DNA from: Candidatus Cloacimonadota bacterium | Lineage (GTDB): Bacteria; Cloacimonadota; Cloacimonadia; Cloacimonadales; TCS61 | Reading direction: 5' to 3' | NCBI GenBank assembly: GCA_030668345.1 | Contig: DAOUUD010000023.1 | Coordinates: forward strand, 1-14,088 | Length of the DNA stretch: 14,088 nucleotides | Shown here: in pieces, positions 1-7,007 of the stretch | Layout of the letters: each line of letters opens with the position of its first letter | Position numbering within the stretch: the first letter of the stretch is position 1 | The notes under the pieces: model-generated | What the model was told of the DNA's origin: nothing | The model's input: the letters and a program-made list of their open reading frames with translations, nothing else | Databases searched by the model: none | Made by a program: the position numbers and the translations under genes

Positions 1-602
1 AGGCAGAGAGCATCTTTCCTGGCAGAAAGAGATAAGTATTTGTTCCTGGAACTCATCGCCAAACCGTCCTCTTCCCGCACGATAGGACAACCAATTATTT
101 TCGTTCTGAAATTCAGATCTTTTGCCATTTGCTGCAAAACAACAAGTTGCTGGAAATCTTTTTGACCCATGAACATATAATCCGGATTCACAATGTTAAT
201 TAATTTTGTTACGATAGTAGTAACTCCCTGAAAATGAGTTGGACGCGATCTGCCGGAAAGTATCTGAGTGATCTTATCAACCGTTACCCAGGTTTTGTAG
301 TCTTCCGGATACATTTCCTGTTCTGTGGGAAAGAAGATATAATCTACTTCAAGGTCGGTGAGTAATTTCATATCACGGTCGATATTCCGTGGATATAATG
401 CCAGGTCTTCATCCGGGCTAAACTGGGATGGATTTACAAAGATGCTCACCACTACAGTGCTGGATTGTTTCTTTGCTGCACGAACCAAACTCAGATGCCC
501 TTCATGCAGGTATCCCATGGTGGGCACGAATCCGATAATTCCTGTGATGTCTCTGCATTTTTTCTGCATTTCAAAAGCAGAATTTATCAGTATTGGCTGC
601 AT
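1..602 (-). CDS. panC: Pantothenate synthetase (pantoate--beta-alanine ligase), 3' end cut off by the window
   Basis: This cytoplasmic enzyme joins pantoate and beta-alanine using ATP (pantoyl-adenylate intermediate) to make pantothenate, the coenzyme A precursor. Seen: the start MQPILINS and the HIGH-type nucleotide motif TMGYLHEGHLSLV at about residues 28-40. Further on come SIFVNPSQF, then NPDYMFMGQKDFQQL and REEDGLAMSSRNKYLS, all hallmarks of the family. About 200 residues are present; the family is normally about 280, so roughly the last 80 are missing because the window ends, not because the gene is broken. The start is the ATG at 602-600, which directly follows the panD stop (TGA-ATG). 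That suggests translational coupling with panD, which supplies its beta-alanine substrate. Identification is firm. Confidence 0.96.
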   Translation of the reverse strand, partial: MQPILINSAFEMQKKCRDITGIIGFVPTMGYLHEGHLSLVRAAKKQSSTVVVSIFVNPSQFSPDEDLALYPRNIDRDMKLLTDLEVDYIFFPTEQEMYPEDYKTWVTVDKITQILSGRSRPTHFQGVTTIVTKLINIVNPDYMFMGQKDFQQLVVLQQMAKDLNFRTKIIGCPIVREEDGLAMSSRNKYLSLSARKDALC

Positions 603-962
603 TCATATCTCTCTGTAAACAAGATTTTTATCGTCTTCTACTACAATGATCTTTGCTTTATGATTTTCTATTTCTTTCTCACCCAATAAACTGTAATTCA
701 CTATGATTATTTTATCACCAATACTCACAAGCCGTGCAGCAGCACCGTTTATACCAATAATTCCTGAACCGGCATCACCTTCAATAATATATGTGGCAAA
801 CCTGTTTCCATTACTGATATTGTAGATCTCTACTTTTTCATATGCTTTCATACCGGTAATATCCAGTAGATTTTTATCTATCGTGATGCTGCCAGCATAA
901 TTCAGGTCTCGCATTGTTACGTTTGCTCTGTGTATTTTAGATAAAAGCATCGTTCTTTGCAT
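603..962 (-). CDS. panD: Aspartate 1-decarboxylase precursor
   Basis: PanD decarboxylates L-aspartate to beta-alanine, the substrate of the adjacent PanC. It is a pyruvoyl enzyme: the proenzyme cleaves itself between Gly24 and Ser25, visible here in YAGSITID, and Ser25 becomes the pyruvoyl group. Other family signatures are the N-terminal RTMLLSKIHRANVT, the segment NGNRFATYII and GIIGINGAAARLVSIGDKIII. The length of 119 residues is normal for the family (about 115-130). The start ATG has a good GGAGG ribosome binding site four bases upstream. Its stop codon touches the panC ATG, so the two form a panD-panC pair. It lies 100 bases downstream of the MFS transporter gene and could be read from that operon or from a local promoter. 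Confidence 0.97.
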   Translation of the reverse strand: MQRTMLLSKIHRANVTMRDLNYAGSITIDKNLLDITGMKAYEKVEIYNISNGNRFATYIIEGDAGSGIIGINGAAARLVSIGDKIIIVNYSLLGEKEIENHKAKIIVVEDDKNLVYREI

Positions 963-980
963 TAATCCTCCAACTTTCTA

Positions 981-1009
981 ATTATATCGAATTTGATTTT
1001 TTCTATTCC
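981..1009 (-). promoter_or_regulatory. Possible panD promoter with an exact TATAAT -10 box
   Basis: On the minus strand an exact TATAAT lies at 986-981, about 18 bases before the panD ATG. The hexamer 17 bases further upstream (GGAATA) is a poor -35 match, and the implied leader would be only about a dozen bases. In DNA this AT-rich a chance TATAAT is likely, so this is a weak proposal. Confidence 0.25.
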
Positions 1010-1062
1010 TCACTGGAATAACAATGAATTAATCGTATCTGATTTTGTAAAACTTTTTTTAT

Positions 1063-2304
1063 CTAATTTTCCGGTGGTTTCCAGGAAAGTGCCGTCCTTT
1101 TCCCTTTTTCTTCATTAACAGTTTGCAATATTAATGCTCCACCAATAAAAAAGATGGCAACAGAAAGAATAGCCCATTTCTGGTTACCTGTGATCCTTGA
1201 TATTTCTCCGTAAACCAAAGGTCCAAATATTGATGCAAGCTTTCCTGTAACAGAATAAAATCCAAAGAATTCTGCCATTTTATCTGACGGTGTAAGAAGC
1301 GCTAACATCGTTCTGCTGCTGGATTGGCTGGAACCAATAGCGATGCCTGCTAATAGTCCTACAAAATAAAATTCGTTGAGCGATTTACAGAAGTATGCCC
1401 AGATAACAACTGCAATCCAGATGAGTAATGTGATCGTGATCGTTCTTTTTGCGCCTATTTTATCGAGGATATAACCAAATATAAAAGCTCCTATCATAGA
1501 TGTAACATTGGCGATCACAAAATACGTGATAAGCTGCTTTTCGTTCATGCCAAAGCGTGTGGCTCCGTAGATAGCGGCAAAACAGATAACGATAATAATT
1601 CCATCATTATATACCAGATAGCTGAAAATGAATCTTATTAATTCTTTAAATTCCTTTATACTTTTAAAAGAAATTTTTATACGTGTAATAGCGGTTTTGA
1701 TATAATTTGTTCTTTGGGAAGGACGACGAATCTCTTTTAGAAGGAAAAAAGTAGGAAGCGCAAAAAGCCCAAAGAAAACAGCTACTGCAGGAAAAACAAG
1801 ATTGATCCATTTATTATGTACCAGCGGCAGCATCAATAGTAGTGAAACAAGACCGCCAATATACCCCACAGCCCAACCCCAACCGGATACTTTTCCTAAT
1901 TGATCACGAGGAGCAATATCCGGAAGTAGCGCATTATAAAAGACATTACCGCTGTTGAATCCAAAATTTGCTATGATGAAGAACAACATCCCGATAAGTA
2001 TATTACCCGCTTTTACAAAATACAAAAGCGCAGTAAAACCAACTGTAAGATAAGTCATATAGAACAGGAATTTCTTTTTGGCTCGGGAAAAATCGGCTAC
2101 AGCCCCGAATATGGGAGCTGTAAGAGCTACCATCAGCATCGAAATACTTATTGCTCTTCCCCACAATGCAGTTCCCAATTCACCCTGATTTACAACAACA
2201 TTCCTGAAATATACGCTGTAAATAACAGTTACAATGATAGTTGTAAAAGATGAATTAGCAAAATCGTACATTATCCAGCCAAAAATGTTCTTATTTAACT
2301 TCAC
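1063..2304 (-). CDS. MFS transporter of the UMF1 (Atg22-like) type
   Basis: This is a polytopic inner-membrane permease of the major facilitator superfamily with about 12 hydrophobic segments; the substrate cannot be told from sequence. Seen: near the N-terminus IFGWIMYDFANSSFTT, the typical opening of UMF1/Atg22-like permeases. It is followed by the loop 2-3 motif GAVADFSRAKKK, FYNALLPDIAP and GWGWAVGYIGGL, and a second-half loop DKIGAKRT. The chosen start is GTG at 2304, preceded by GGAG with a 7-base spacer, giving 413 residues. An ATG at 2355 would add 17 mostly polar residues ahead of the conserved start and has no better ribosome binding site. The gene begins 14 bases inside recF, so it is probably co-transcribed and coupled to it. 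Its place behind dnaN-recF does not reveal its role. Confidence 0.88.
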   Translation of the reverse strand: MKLNKNIFGWIMYDFANSSFTTIIVTVIYSVYFRNVVVNQGELGTALWGRAISISMLMVALTAPIFGAVADFSRAKKKFLFYMTYLTVGFTALLYFVKAGNILIGMLFFIIANFGFNSGNVFYNALLPDIAPRDQLGKVSGWGWAVGYIGGLVSLLLMLPLVHNKWINLVFPAVAVFFGLFALPTFFLLKEIRRPSQRTNYIKTAITRIKISFKSIKEFKELIRFIFSYLVYNDGIIIVICFAAIYGATRFGMNEKQLITYFVIANVTSMIGAFIFGYILDKIGAKRTITITLLIWIAVVIWAYFCKSLNEFYFVGLLAGIAIGSSQSSSRTMLALLTPSDKMAEFFGFYSVTGKLASIFGPLVYGEISRITGNQKWAILSVAIFFIGGALILQTVNEEKGKRTALSWKPPEN

Positions 2305-3367
2305 CAATTTTCTCCATTTCAATTTCGGGTAGTTGGAAAGGTTTATAAATTTCAATATTGGGAGTCGCTATAAAAACCTGGTGTTTTGTCTGTAGCATTT
2401 CCATTATTTTTTTTGCCCGTTTTTTATCCAGATCGGCAAGAACATCATCAAACATCAAGATCGGTGCTTCGCTGCCTTCTTCCAATATCAATTGAGCCTG
2501 AGTTAACCGTATAGCAATTGCCAATGAACGTTTCTGCCCCTGTGAGCCGAACTTGCGTGCAGCATGCTGATCAATCAGGAAATCAATATCATCCAGATGC
2601 GGTCCGCAGAGGGTTCTCTCCTGCTTTATTTCCTGCTCTTCTATTTCGTTCAAGTGCCTCAGGATATCATCTGCGATATCTGTTCCTGTTACTGGAAACG
2701 AATAGTTGTATTTTATACCCAGTATTTCCTGATTTCCGTTGATGTTATCATAATATTCTGTAAGTTTGGGAATAAATTGTTCAAGATAATTTAGTCTGAG
2801 TTTTATTAATTCTGCTCCATTACGGACAAATTGTTCATCCCAGGTCCTCTTTTCCGATCTGTCAAATTCGGTTTTTAATAGTGCGTTACGCTGTTTTAAG
2901 ATACGATTGTAAGTTCGCAGAAATTCAATATATTCAAAAGAGCATTGCGAAATCGCCTGGTCGATGAAATTCCGGCGGTATTTGGGAGATCCTCCGATCA
3001 TGAAAATATCATCGGGAGAAAAGTATACTACCTTCAGATACCGATAAAGTTCACTTATCCGGGCAATGGCATTGTCATCAATTTTGATAAGTTTCCTGAT
3101 TTTATCGACAGCAGCTTCAAATTTGTGAATTGTATTCTTTAATTTAAATGAGCCTTCAATACGAAAAAAAGCTTTTGAGAAGTTTATCAAATCCAGATCG
3201 CTGCTGGTTCGAAACGATTTCCCAAAAGCAAAATATGATATAGCTTCCTGAAGGTTTGTTTTTCCTATGCCATTCTTACCATGGATAAGAGCACCTTGCG
3301 GCTTAAAAACTAACTCAAGCTCAGTAAAATTTCGATAATTTTTTAATTTTAAAGATAATACTTCCAA
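2291..3367 (-). CDS. recF: DNA replication and repair protein RecF
   Basis: RecF is an SMC/ABC-like ATPase that helps RecO/RecR load RecA at single-strand gaps. Seen: opening VLSLKLKNYRNF, Walker A GKNGIGKTN at residues 30-38, LKVVYFSPDD, GGSPKYRRNFID, LCGPHLDD, the ABC signature region GSQGQKRSLAIAIRL and Walker B PILMFDDVLADLD. The length of 358 residues is normal. The start is TTG at 3367, directly after the dnaN stop (TAG-TTG). The alignment of VLSLKLKNYRNF with the usual RecF start (M plus a few residues, then SLKLxNFRNY) supports this codon, and no ATG fits better. There is no strong separate ribosome binding site, so translation probably depends on reinitiation after dnaN. The dnaN-recF order is the common bacterial one. 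Confidence 0.96.
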   Translation of the reverse strand: MEVLSLKLKNYRNFTELELVFKPQGALIHGKNGIGKTNLQEAISYFAFGKSFRTSSDLDLINFSKAFFRIEGSFKLKNTIHKFEAAVDKIRKLIKIDDNAIARISELYRYLKVVYFSPDDIFMIGGSPKYRRNFIDQAISQCSFEYIEFLRTYNRILKQRNALLKTEFDRSEKRTWDEQFVRNGAELIKLRLNYLEQFIPKLTEYYDNINGNQEILGIKYNYSFPVTGTDIADDILRHLNEIEEQEIKQERTLCGPHLDDIDFLIDQHAARKFGSQGQKRSLAIAIRLTQAQLILEEGSEAPILMFDDVLADLDKKRAKKIMEMLQTKHQVFIATPNIEIYKPFQLPEIEMEKIGEVK

Positions 3368-4486
3368 CTAAACTAACCGGAGCGGCATCAATAAGAAACG
3401 GGCTGAGTAAGTTTCGTCTTTGTTTGTATTAAAAAAGAGTGCCGGTTCATTTGATTTACCCATACGGATCTCGATCTCATCAGATTCCATTACATTCAGG
3501 ATAGAAATAAGATAACGATAGTTAAAGGCAATAATAAGAGGTTCACCGGAATATTTAAAATCTTCCAGGATTTCATTAGCCTCTCCTTCCTCCCGTTTGG
3601 CACTATTAATGGATAAGTTTTCGCTGGTTATATCAAATTTAACTTTAAATGTATCTTCCGATGCTAATAATGAAACCCTTTTTACAGCTTCTTTCAGCAT
3701 GTTCTTTTTTATCATAAGTTCGTTCGTATTATTAGTGGGAATTGCTTTGGTGTAATCGGGAAATCGACCTTCGATGATATGCGTAAATATTGTGTAGTTA
3801 CCATAAGCGAACATAACGCGGTTAGATTCGATGAGAACTGATATTTTGGGTAGTTCTTCACCTATTACCTTATCCAGGAACAGCAATCCTTTAGTAGGAA
3901 TGATCTGTTCGATAACTTCCGGAATGTCGATCTGAACATTTAGATTGAATTCTGCAATTTTCTTCCCATCTGTAGCAACCATCAGTTGTTTATCGGCAGA
4001 CATCTTCCAGAAAATGCCGGTAAAGATAGGCCGATTGATCTCACCGGAAACAGCAAAATGAGTATTATCGATCATTTTCTTGAACATCTTTGCATCGAGC
4101 ACTATTACATTGGTAAGATCCTTCTGGGGAATTAGTGGAAACTGACTGCTTTCGGCACATAACAGATTAAATTTTGAATGTTCACAATTGATTTTAAGAG
4201 AGTCTTCCTCTAAAAGAAAATGAACCATCGAATCTGGAAGTGAATTAATTATCTCGTTTAGATTCCTGGCAGAAATAGCTGCCTTTCCTCCTTCTGAAAT
4301 AACAGCTTCAAACTCGACGACAACAGTGATTTCCAGGTCGGTTGCGGTGAATTTCAGGATGTTCTTCTGGTCATCTGCTTCAATAAGATAATTTGTGAGT
4401 ATAGGCATTGTGTTCTTGCTGGGAACAATATTATATAAATGCTGAATATTGGATTGTAAATCCTGCTTCTCAATTGAAAATTTCAT
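3368..4486 (-). CDS. dnaN: DNA polymerase III sliding clamp, beta subunit
   Basis: DnaN forms the dimeric ring that tethers the replicative polymerase and many repair proteins to DNA. Seen: start MKFSIEKQDL, then PSKNTMPILTNYLIEA, FTATDLEITV, GKAAISARNLNEIINSLP, an internal IEGRFPDYTKAIP and the C-terminal LLMPLRL, matching the canonical MPMRL-type ending that forms part of the partner-binding region. At 372 residues it is a full-length three-domain clamp. The ATG has an AGAGG ribosome binding site about six bases upstream. It is the first gene of a likely dnaN-recF-MFS(-panD-panC) transcription unit. The only room for its promoter is the 48 bases after the hup terminator or sequence overlapping that terminator. 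dnaA is not next to it; hup is. Confidence 0.97.
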   Translation of the reverse strand: MKFSIEKQDLQSNIQHLYNIVPSKNTMPILTNYLIEADDQKNILKFTATDLEITVVVEFEAVISEGGKAAISARNLNEIINSLPDSMVHFLLEEDSLKINCEHSKFNLLCAESSQFPLIPQKDLTNVIVLDAKMFKKMIDNTHFAVSGEINRPIFTGIFWKMSADKQLMVATDGKKIAEFNLNVQIDIPEVIEQIIPTKGLLFLDKVIGEELPKISVLIESNRVMFAYGNYTIFTHIIEGRFPDYTKAIPTNNTNELMIKKNMLKEAVKRVSLLASEDTFKVKFDITSENLSINSAKREEGEANEILEDFKYSGEPLIIAFNYRYLISILNVMESDEIEIRMGKSNEPALFFNTNKDETYSARFLLMPLRLV

Positions 4487-4504
4487 AATTTCCTCTTTTA
4501 ATTA

Positions 4505-4525
4505 TTTTGTGTTCATCACACAAAA
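4505..4525. promoter_or_regulatory. Perfect 8+8-base inverted repeat in the dnaN leader
   Basis: The arms TTTTGTGT (4505-4512) and ACACAAAA (4518-4525) are exact reverse complements separated by five bases. The site ends 18 bases before the dnaN ATG, between the hup terminator and the dnaN ribosome binding site. It could be an operator for a dimeric regulator or a small leader hairpin. It loosely resembles a TGTGA-type CRP half-site, but the spacing does not fit the CRP consensus. Confidence 0.45.
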
Positions 4526-4532
4526 AAAATAA

Positions 4533-4574
4533 TAGATAAAAGAAAGGCAAGAGTTTTTTAGTACTCTTGCCTTT
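4533..4574 (-). terminator. Rho-independent terminator of hup
   Basis: Arms AAAGGCAAGAGT (4543-4554) and ACTCTTGCCTTT (4563-4574) form a perfect 12-base-pair stem with an 8-base loop. Read on the minus strand, the hairpin starts 16 bases after the hup stop and is followed by TTTCTTTTATC and a further T-rich run. This is a textbook intrinsic terminator. On the plus strand it is followed by five Ts, so it might also act weakly in that direction. Confidence 0.9.
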
Positions 4575-4590
4575 TTAAAAACATTGCTGC

Positions 4591-4863
4591 TTACTTAACT
4601 GCGTCTTTAAGTTTTTTACCAGCTTTGAATACTGGAACTTTTCTTGCTGGGATATTAATTTTAGCTTTTGTTTGAGGATTAATACCTGTGCGTGCTTTTC
4701 TTCTGTTTACTTTGAAAGTGCCAAAGCCCACCAGTGACACCTTGTCACCTTTTTCCAAGGCTATGGTAATACCATCGATAACTGCATTTAATGCAAGGTT
4801 TGCAGCTTTTTTTGTTACATCTGCGTTAGCAGCGATTTTAGCAACTAAATCTTGTCTGTTCAT
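4591..4863 (-). CDS. hup: HU-family nucleoid DNA-binding protein
   Basis: HU/IHF-type proteins are small dimers that bend and compact DNA. Seen: a helical N-terminal half opening MNRQDLVAKIA, the GFGTF turn at residues 46-50, then the beta-arm signature RRKARTGINPQTKAKINIPA with the DNA-intercalating Pro63, and the ending VPVFKAGKKLKDAV. With the ATG at 4863 the protein is 90 residues, the standard HU length. That ATG has a GGAGG six bases upstream, whereas the GTG two codons earlier would directly abut the GGAGG and is unlikely. The gene has its own promoter and terminator, so it is a single-gene unit between the cyclase operon and dnaN. HU versus an IHF subunit cannot be fully settled, but the sequence reads as HU. 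Confidence 0.95.
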   Translation of the reverse strand: MNRQDLVAKIAANADVTKKAANLALNAVIDGITIALEKGDKVSLVGFGTFKVNRRKARTGINPQTKAKINIPARKVPVFKAGKKLKDAVK

Positions 4864-4903
4864 GAACACCCTCCTTTATTTAGTGGTTTAAAGAACACCG
4901 TCG

Positions 4904-4933
4904 AGTATTTCGATTTCCCTTTTTTCTTGTCAA
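4904..4933 (-). promoter_or_regulatory. hup: Probable hup promoter (sigma-70 type)
   Basis: On the minus strand there is an exact TTGACA at 4933-4928, an 18-base spacer and AATACT at 4909-4904 (4/6 match to TATAAT). Transcription would start near 4897, leaving a leader of about 34 bases that includes the GGAGG ribosome binding site. The position directly upstream of a single-gene unit supports it. Confidence 0.6.
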
Positions 4934-5141
4934 CAAAAAAATTCTCTAAACCTGCATTTTTACTGGCTTCATCGTGTTGTTACATCTTTTAACCTAAAAT
5001 TTCATGAAATTAAGCGAATCCGTAACTTCTTATTTTATAAGGAATAAACACCTCTATAGGCAAAATCATACATACATGATTAAGAAATTCTATTTTATTA
5101 AAAAAAAAGTACTTAAATGTCTTTACCATAAAAAAAATTAA
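4934..5141. other. AT-rich intergenic region between the cyclase gene and the hup promoter
   Basis: No gene is seen here. The region holds a perfect 14-base palindrome, AATTTCATGAAATT, at 4998-5011, about 65 bases upstream of the hup -35 box, which could be a regulator site. It also holds a weak inverted repeat (AATCAT/ATGATT, 5064-5081) and two T-runs on the minus strand just after the cyclase stop. There is no GC-rich hairpin, so no clear terminator for the cyclase operon is visible. Confidence 0.5.
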
Positions 5142-7007
5142 CTACACCTCTTTTTTTATACCCTGTAATTCGTAAATTTTAATTTTAATTGTTTTACCCT
5201 TTACTTTTACTTCATCTATGAAGTTGGCTATGATATTTTCCTTAGCCATTTGATAAGTGCTGTCACTGATAATGATATTGTTTTTTGTTTTAAAATCCCT
5301 GGTCAGGGCTTCTATTCTGGCTCCTGTATTCATATTGTCGCCAATTGCAGTATAATCAAAAATCTGCTCGGAACCAAGATTACCCACCGTCATTACACCA
5401 CTGTTCAATCCTATTCCAATTTCGAAAGGATCTTTTTTCTCTGCTTTCCATTTTTCTTTCAGTTCATTTATACGTTGCCGCATCTCCAACGCTGCTTTGC
5501 AACCCCAGTAAGCATGATCTTCCAGATTAACAGGAGCACCGAATATTGCTACGATCTCATCACCAACAAACTTATCCAGAGTACCTTTGTTGCGGGTTAT
5601 TACTTCCACCATTTCTGTAAGGTATTCGCGCAGAATATCTACTGTTTCTTTGGGTGAATGGCTTTCTGCGTAAGGAGTGAAGGCAACAATATCGCAAAAC
5701 AATACGGTTAGCTCTTTCTGTTCACCACCATATTCAAGTTTACTGGGGTCATGTAATAGTTCGTCTACTAATTCAGGATCGATATAATGACCAAAAGCAT
5801 GTTTAATGAACCTACGTTCCTGTAATGTTTTTAGATATTGGAAGATCAGTCCGGCAATATAAATGATGATTATTAATACAGGAATTTCCAACGTAGGTAT
5901 CAAAAGACTCTTCTGAACAAACAAATAGTACGAATAACCCAAATATCCCACCAGCAATACAAGATTGATTATGATCGAAATTGTAGGCTTTATCGATGAA
6001 TTCATATAAAACAATAAAAATGAAAGAATAAAAAAAATGATGAGAAACTTGATATAAGAGAATTCGCGAAGGTAATCCTGCCTTAAAGCCATTTCAATAA
6101 AATTAGCGTGTATTTCCACACCAGGCATTAACTGCTGATCCTCAGAAAAGAAAGGTGTGTGATGAGTATCGTGAAATTCTACCGATGTTAATCCCACCAG
6201 AACGATCTTATCTTTAAAATCTCCATTTTGAACAAAATCATAGTATCTATCCAAATCCAATGAAGGAATTGTGAAGGTTGAATCGTCAATTACATCAGCA
6301 TAATCATACCTTTTAAAAGTTCCAGCAGGACCATAATAATTTATCAAAGTGCTTTTGGAAGTTACTTTGGGAATCAGGTTCCCACCTATCCTGAAAAAAC
6401 CGGAGAAGTTTTTTACTTCTTCGTCTAATTTTTCCAATCTATATGTTTTTATTAATGATAATGCTCCTATAGAAAGTTTAATTTCTTTTCCTTTCCGCTG
6501 GAAAAGCTCATATTCACGAACAAAACCGTCGGTATCTGCGGAAATATTTACGGTACCCCACTCTACTCCGCGCTGGGTTATCAGATCGATAGGTGCAAGA
6601 AGTTGTTCGCGTGTGGAATTTACATAGACGGTTTTGATAAGTTTGCCTGCAAGAATGATATTCTCGTATTTACCAGCAGCTTGCGCTAATAGCTCATCTG
6701 CAGCAGGATTTGTATTTTCTGTAAATTCAATATCAAAAATTATCTGTTTGGCACCTGCTTTTTCCAGGTTCTCGATAAGATGTGCATGATAATCACGGGG
6801 AAAAGGCCAACGTTCGTTCAAGGTGTTGAATGTATCATCGCCGATCTCTACAATTATAATACCATCAGAGATTTCTCTGGTACCGCGCATCAGGAAAAAT
6901 CTGTCTTTCGATTTGTGCTCGATATTCTGCCAGAAACTGCTTACAGAAAGAATGCGCAAAACAATGAAGATGATAAACGGAATAATAAAAAACTTCAGTT
7001 TCTTCAT
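5142..7007 (-). CDS. Membrane adenylate cyclase with CHASE2 sensor domain
   Basis: The protein is predicted to make cAMP in response to an extracytoplasmic signal. Layout: a membrane segment at about residues 6-25; a periplasmic CHASE2 domain at about 30-310 (IIVEIGDD, WPFPRDYHAHLIENLEKAGAKQIIFDIEF, IVLVGLTS, MPGVEIHANFIEMAL); three membrane segments at about 317-391; and a class III cyclase domain at about 430-615. Catalytic residues appear intact: metal ligands Asp439 (LFCDIVAF) and Asp483 (FVGDEIVAIFG), the adenine-selecting pair Lys479 and Thr553, and the transition-state Asn560 and Arg564 (NMNTGAR). The Lys/Thr pair favours ATP over GTP. There is no HAMP domain. The start ATG directly follows the stop of the upstream barrel-like gene (TAA-ATG), so the two are probably translationally coupled. 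The signal sensed is unknown; its neighbours suggest an envelope state. Confidence 0.93.
   Translation of the reverse strand: MKKLKFFIIPFIIFIVLRILSVSSFWQNIEHKSKDRFFLMRGTREISDGIIIVEIGDDTFNTLNERWPFPRDYHAHLIENLEKAGAKQIIFDIEFTENTNPAADELLAQAAGKYENIILAGKLIKTVYVNSTREQLLAPIDLITQRGVEWGTVNISADTDGFVREYELFQRKGKEIKLSIGALSLIKTYRLEKLDEEVKNFSGFFRIGGNLIPKVTSKSTLINYYGPAGTFKRYDYADVIDDSTFTIPSLDLDRYYDFVQNGDFKDKIVLVGLTSVEFHDTHHTPFFSEDQQLMPGVEIHANFIEMALRQDYLREFSYIKFLIIFFILSFLLFYMNSSIKPTISIIINLVLLVGYLGYSYYLFVQKSLLIPTLEIPVLIIIIYIAGLIFQYLKTLQERRFIKHAFGHYIDPELVDELLHDPSKLEYGGEQKELTVLFCDIVAFTPYAESHSPKETVDILREYLTEMVEVITRNKGTLDKFVGDEIVAIFGAPVNLEDHAYWGCKAALEMRQRINELKEKWKAEKKDPFEIGIGLNSGVMTVGNLGSEQIFDYTAIGDNMNTGARIEALTRDFKTKNNIIISDSTYQMAKENIIANFIDEVKVKGKTIKIKIYELQGIKKEV

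Noticed and set aside
1004..1020. Hairpin TATTCC/GGAATA between the MFS gene and panD
   Set aside because: The stem is only six mostly A-T pairs and no T-run follows it on either strand, so it is not supported as a terminator.
2305..2355. Longer N-terminus for the MFS transporter from the ATG at 2355
   Set aside because: The extra 17 residues precede the conserved family start, overlap recF further and lack a better ribosome binding site than the GTG at 2304.
4505..4525. A CRP/cAMP-receptor site in the dnaN leader, tempting because a cyclase is nearby
   Set aside because: Only part of a TGTGA half-site matches and the spacing differs from TGTGA-N6-TCACA; no CRP-like gene is in the window.
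4864..4869. GTG start for HU two codons upstream
   Set aside because: It abuts the GGAGG with no spacer; the ATG at 4863 has proper spacing and gives the standard 90-residue HU.
5064..5081. AATCAT/ATGATT as a terminator for the cyclase operon
   Set aside because: The six-base A-T-rich stem is weak and is not followed by a T-run on the minus strand.
5250..5657. A 135-codon plus-strand open frame
   Set aside because: It is antisense to the catalytic domain of the cyclase, whose motifs are clear.
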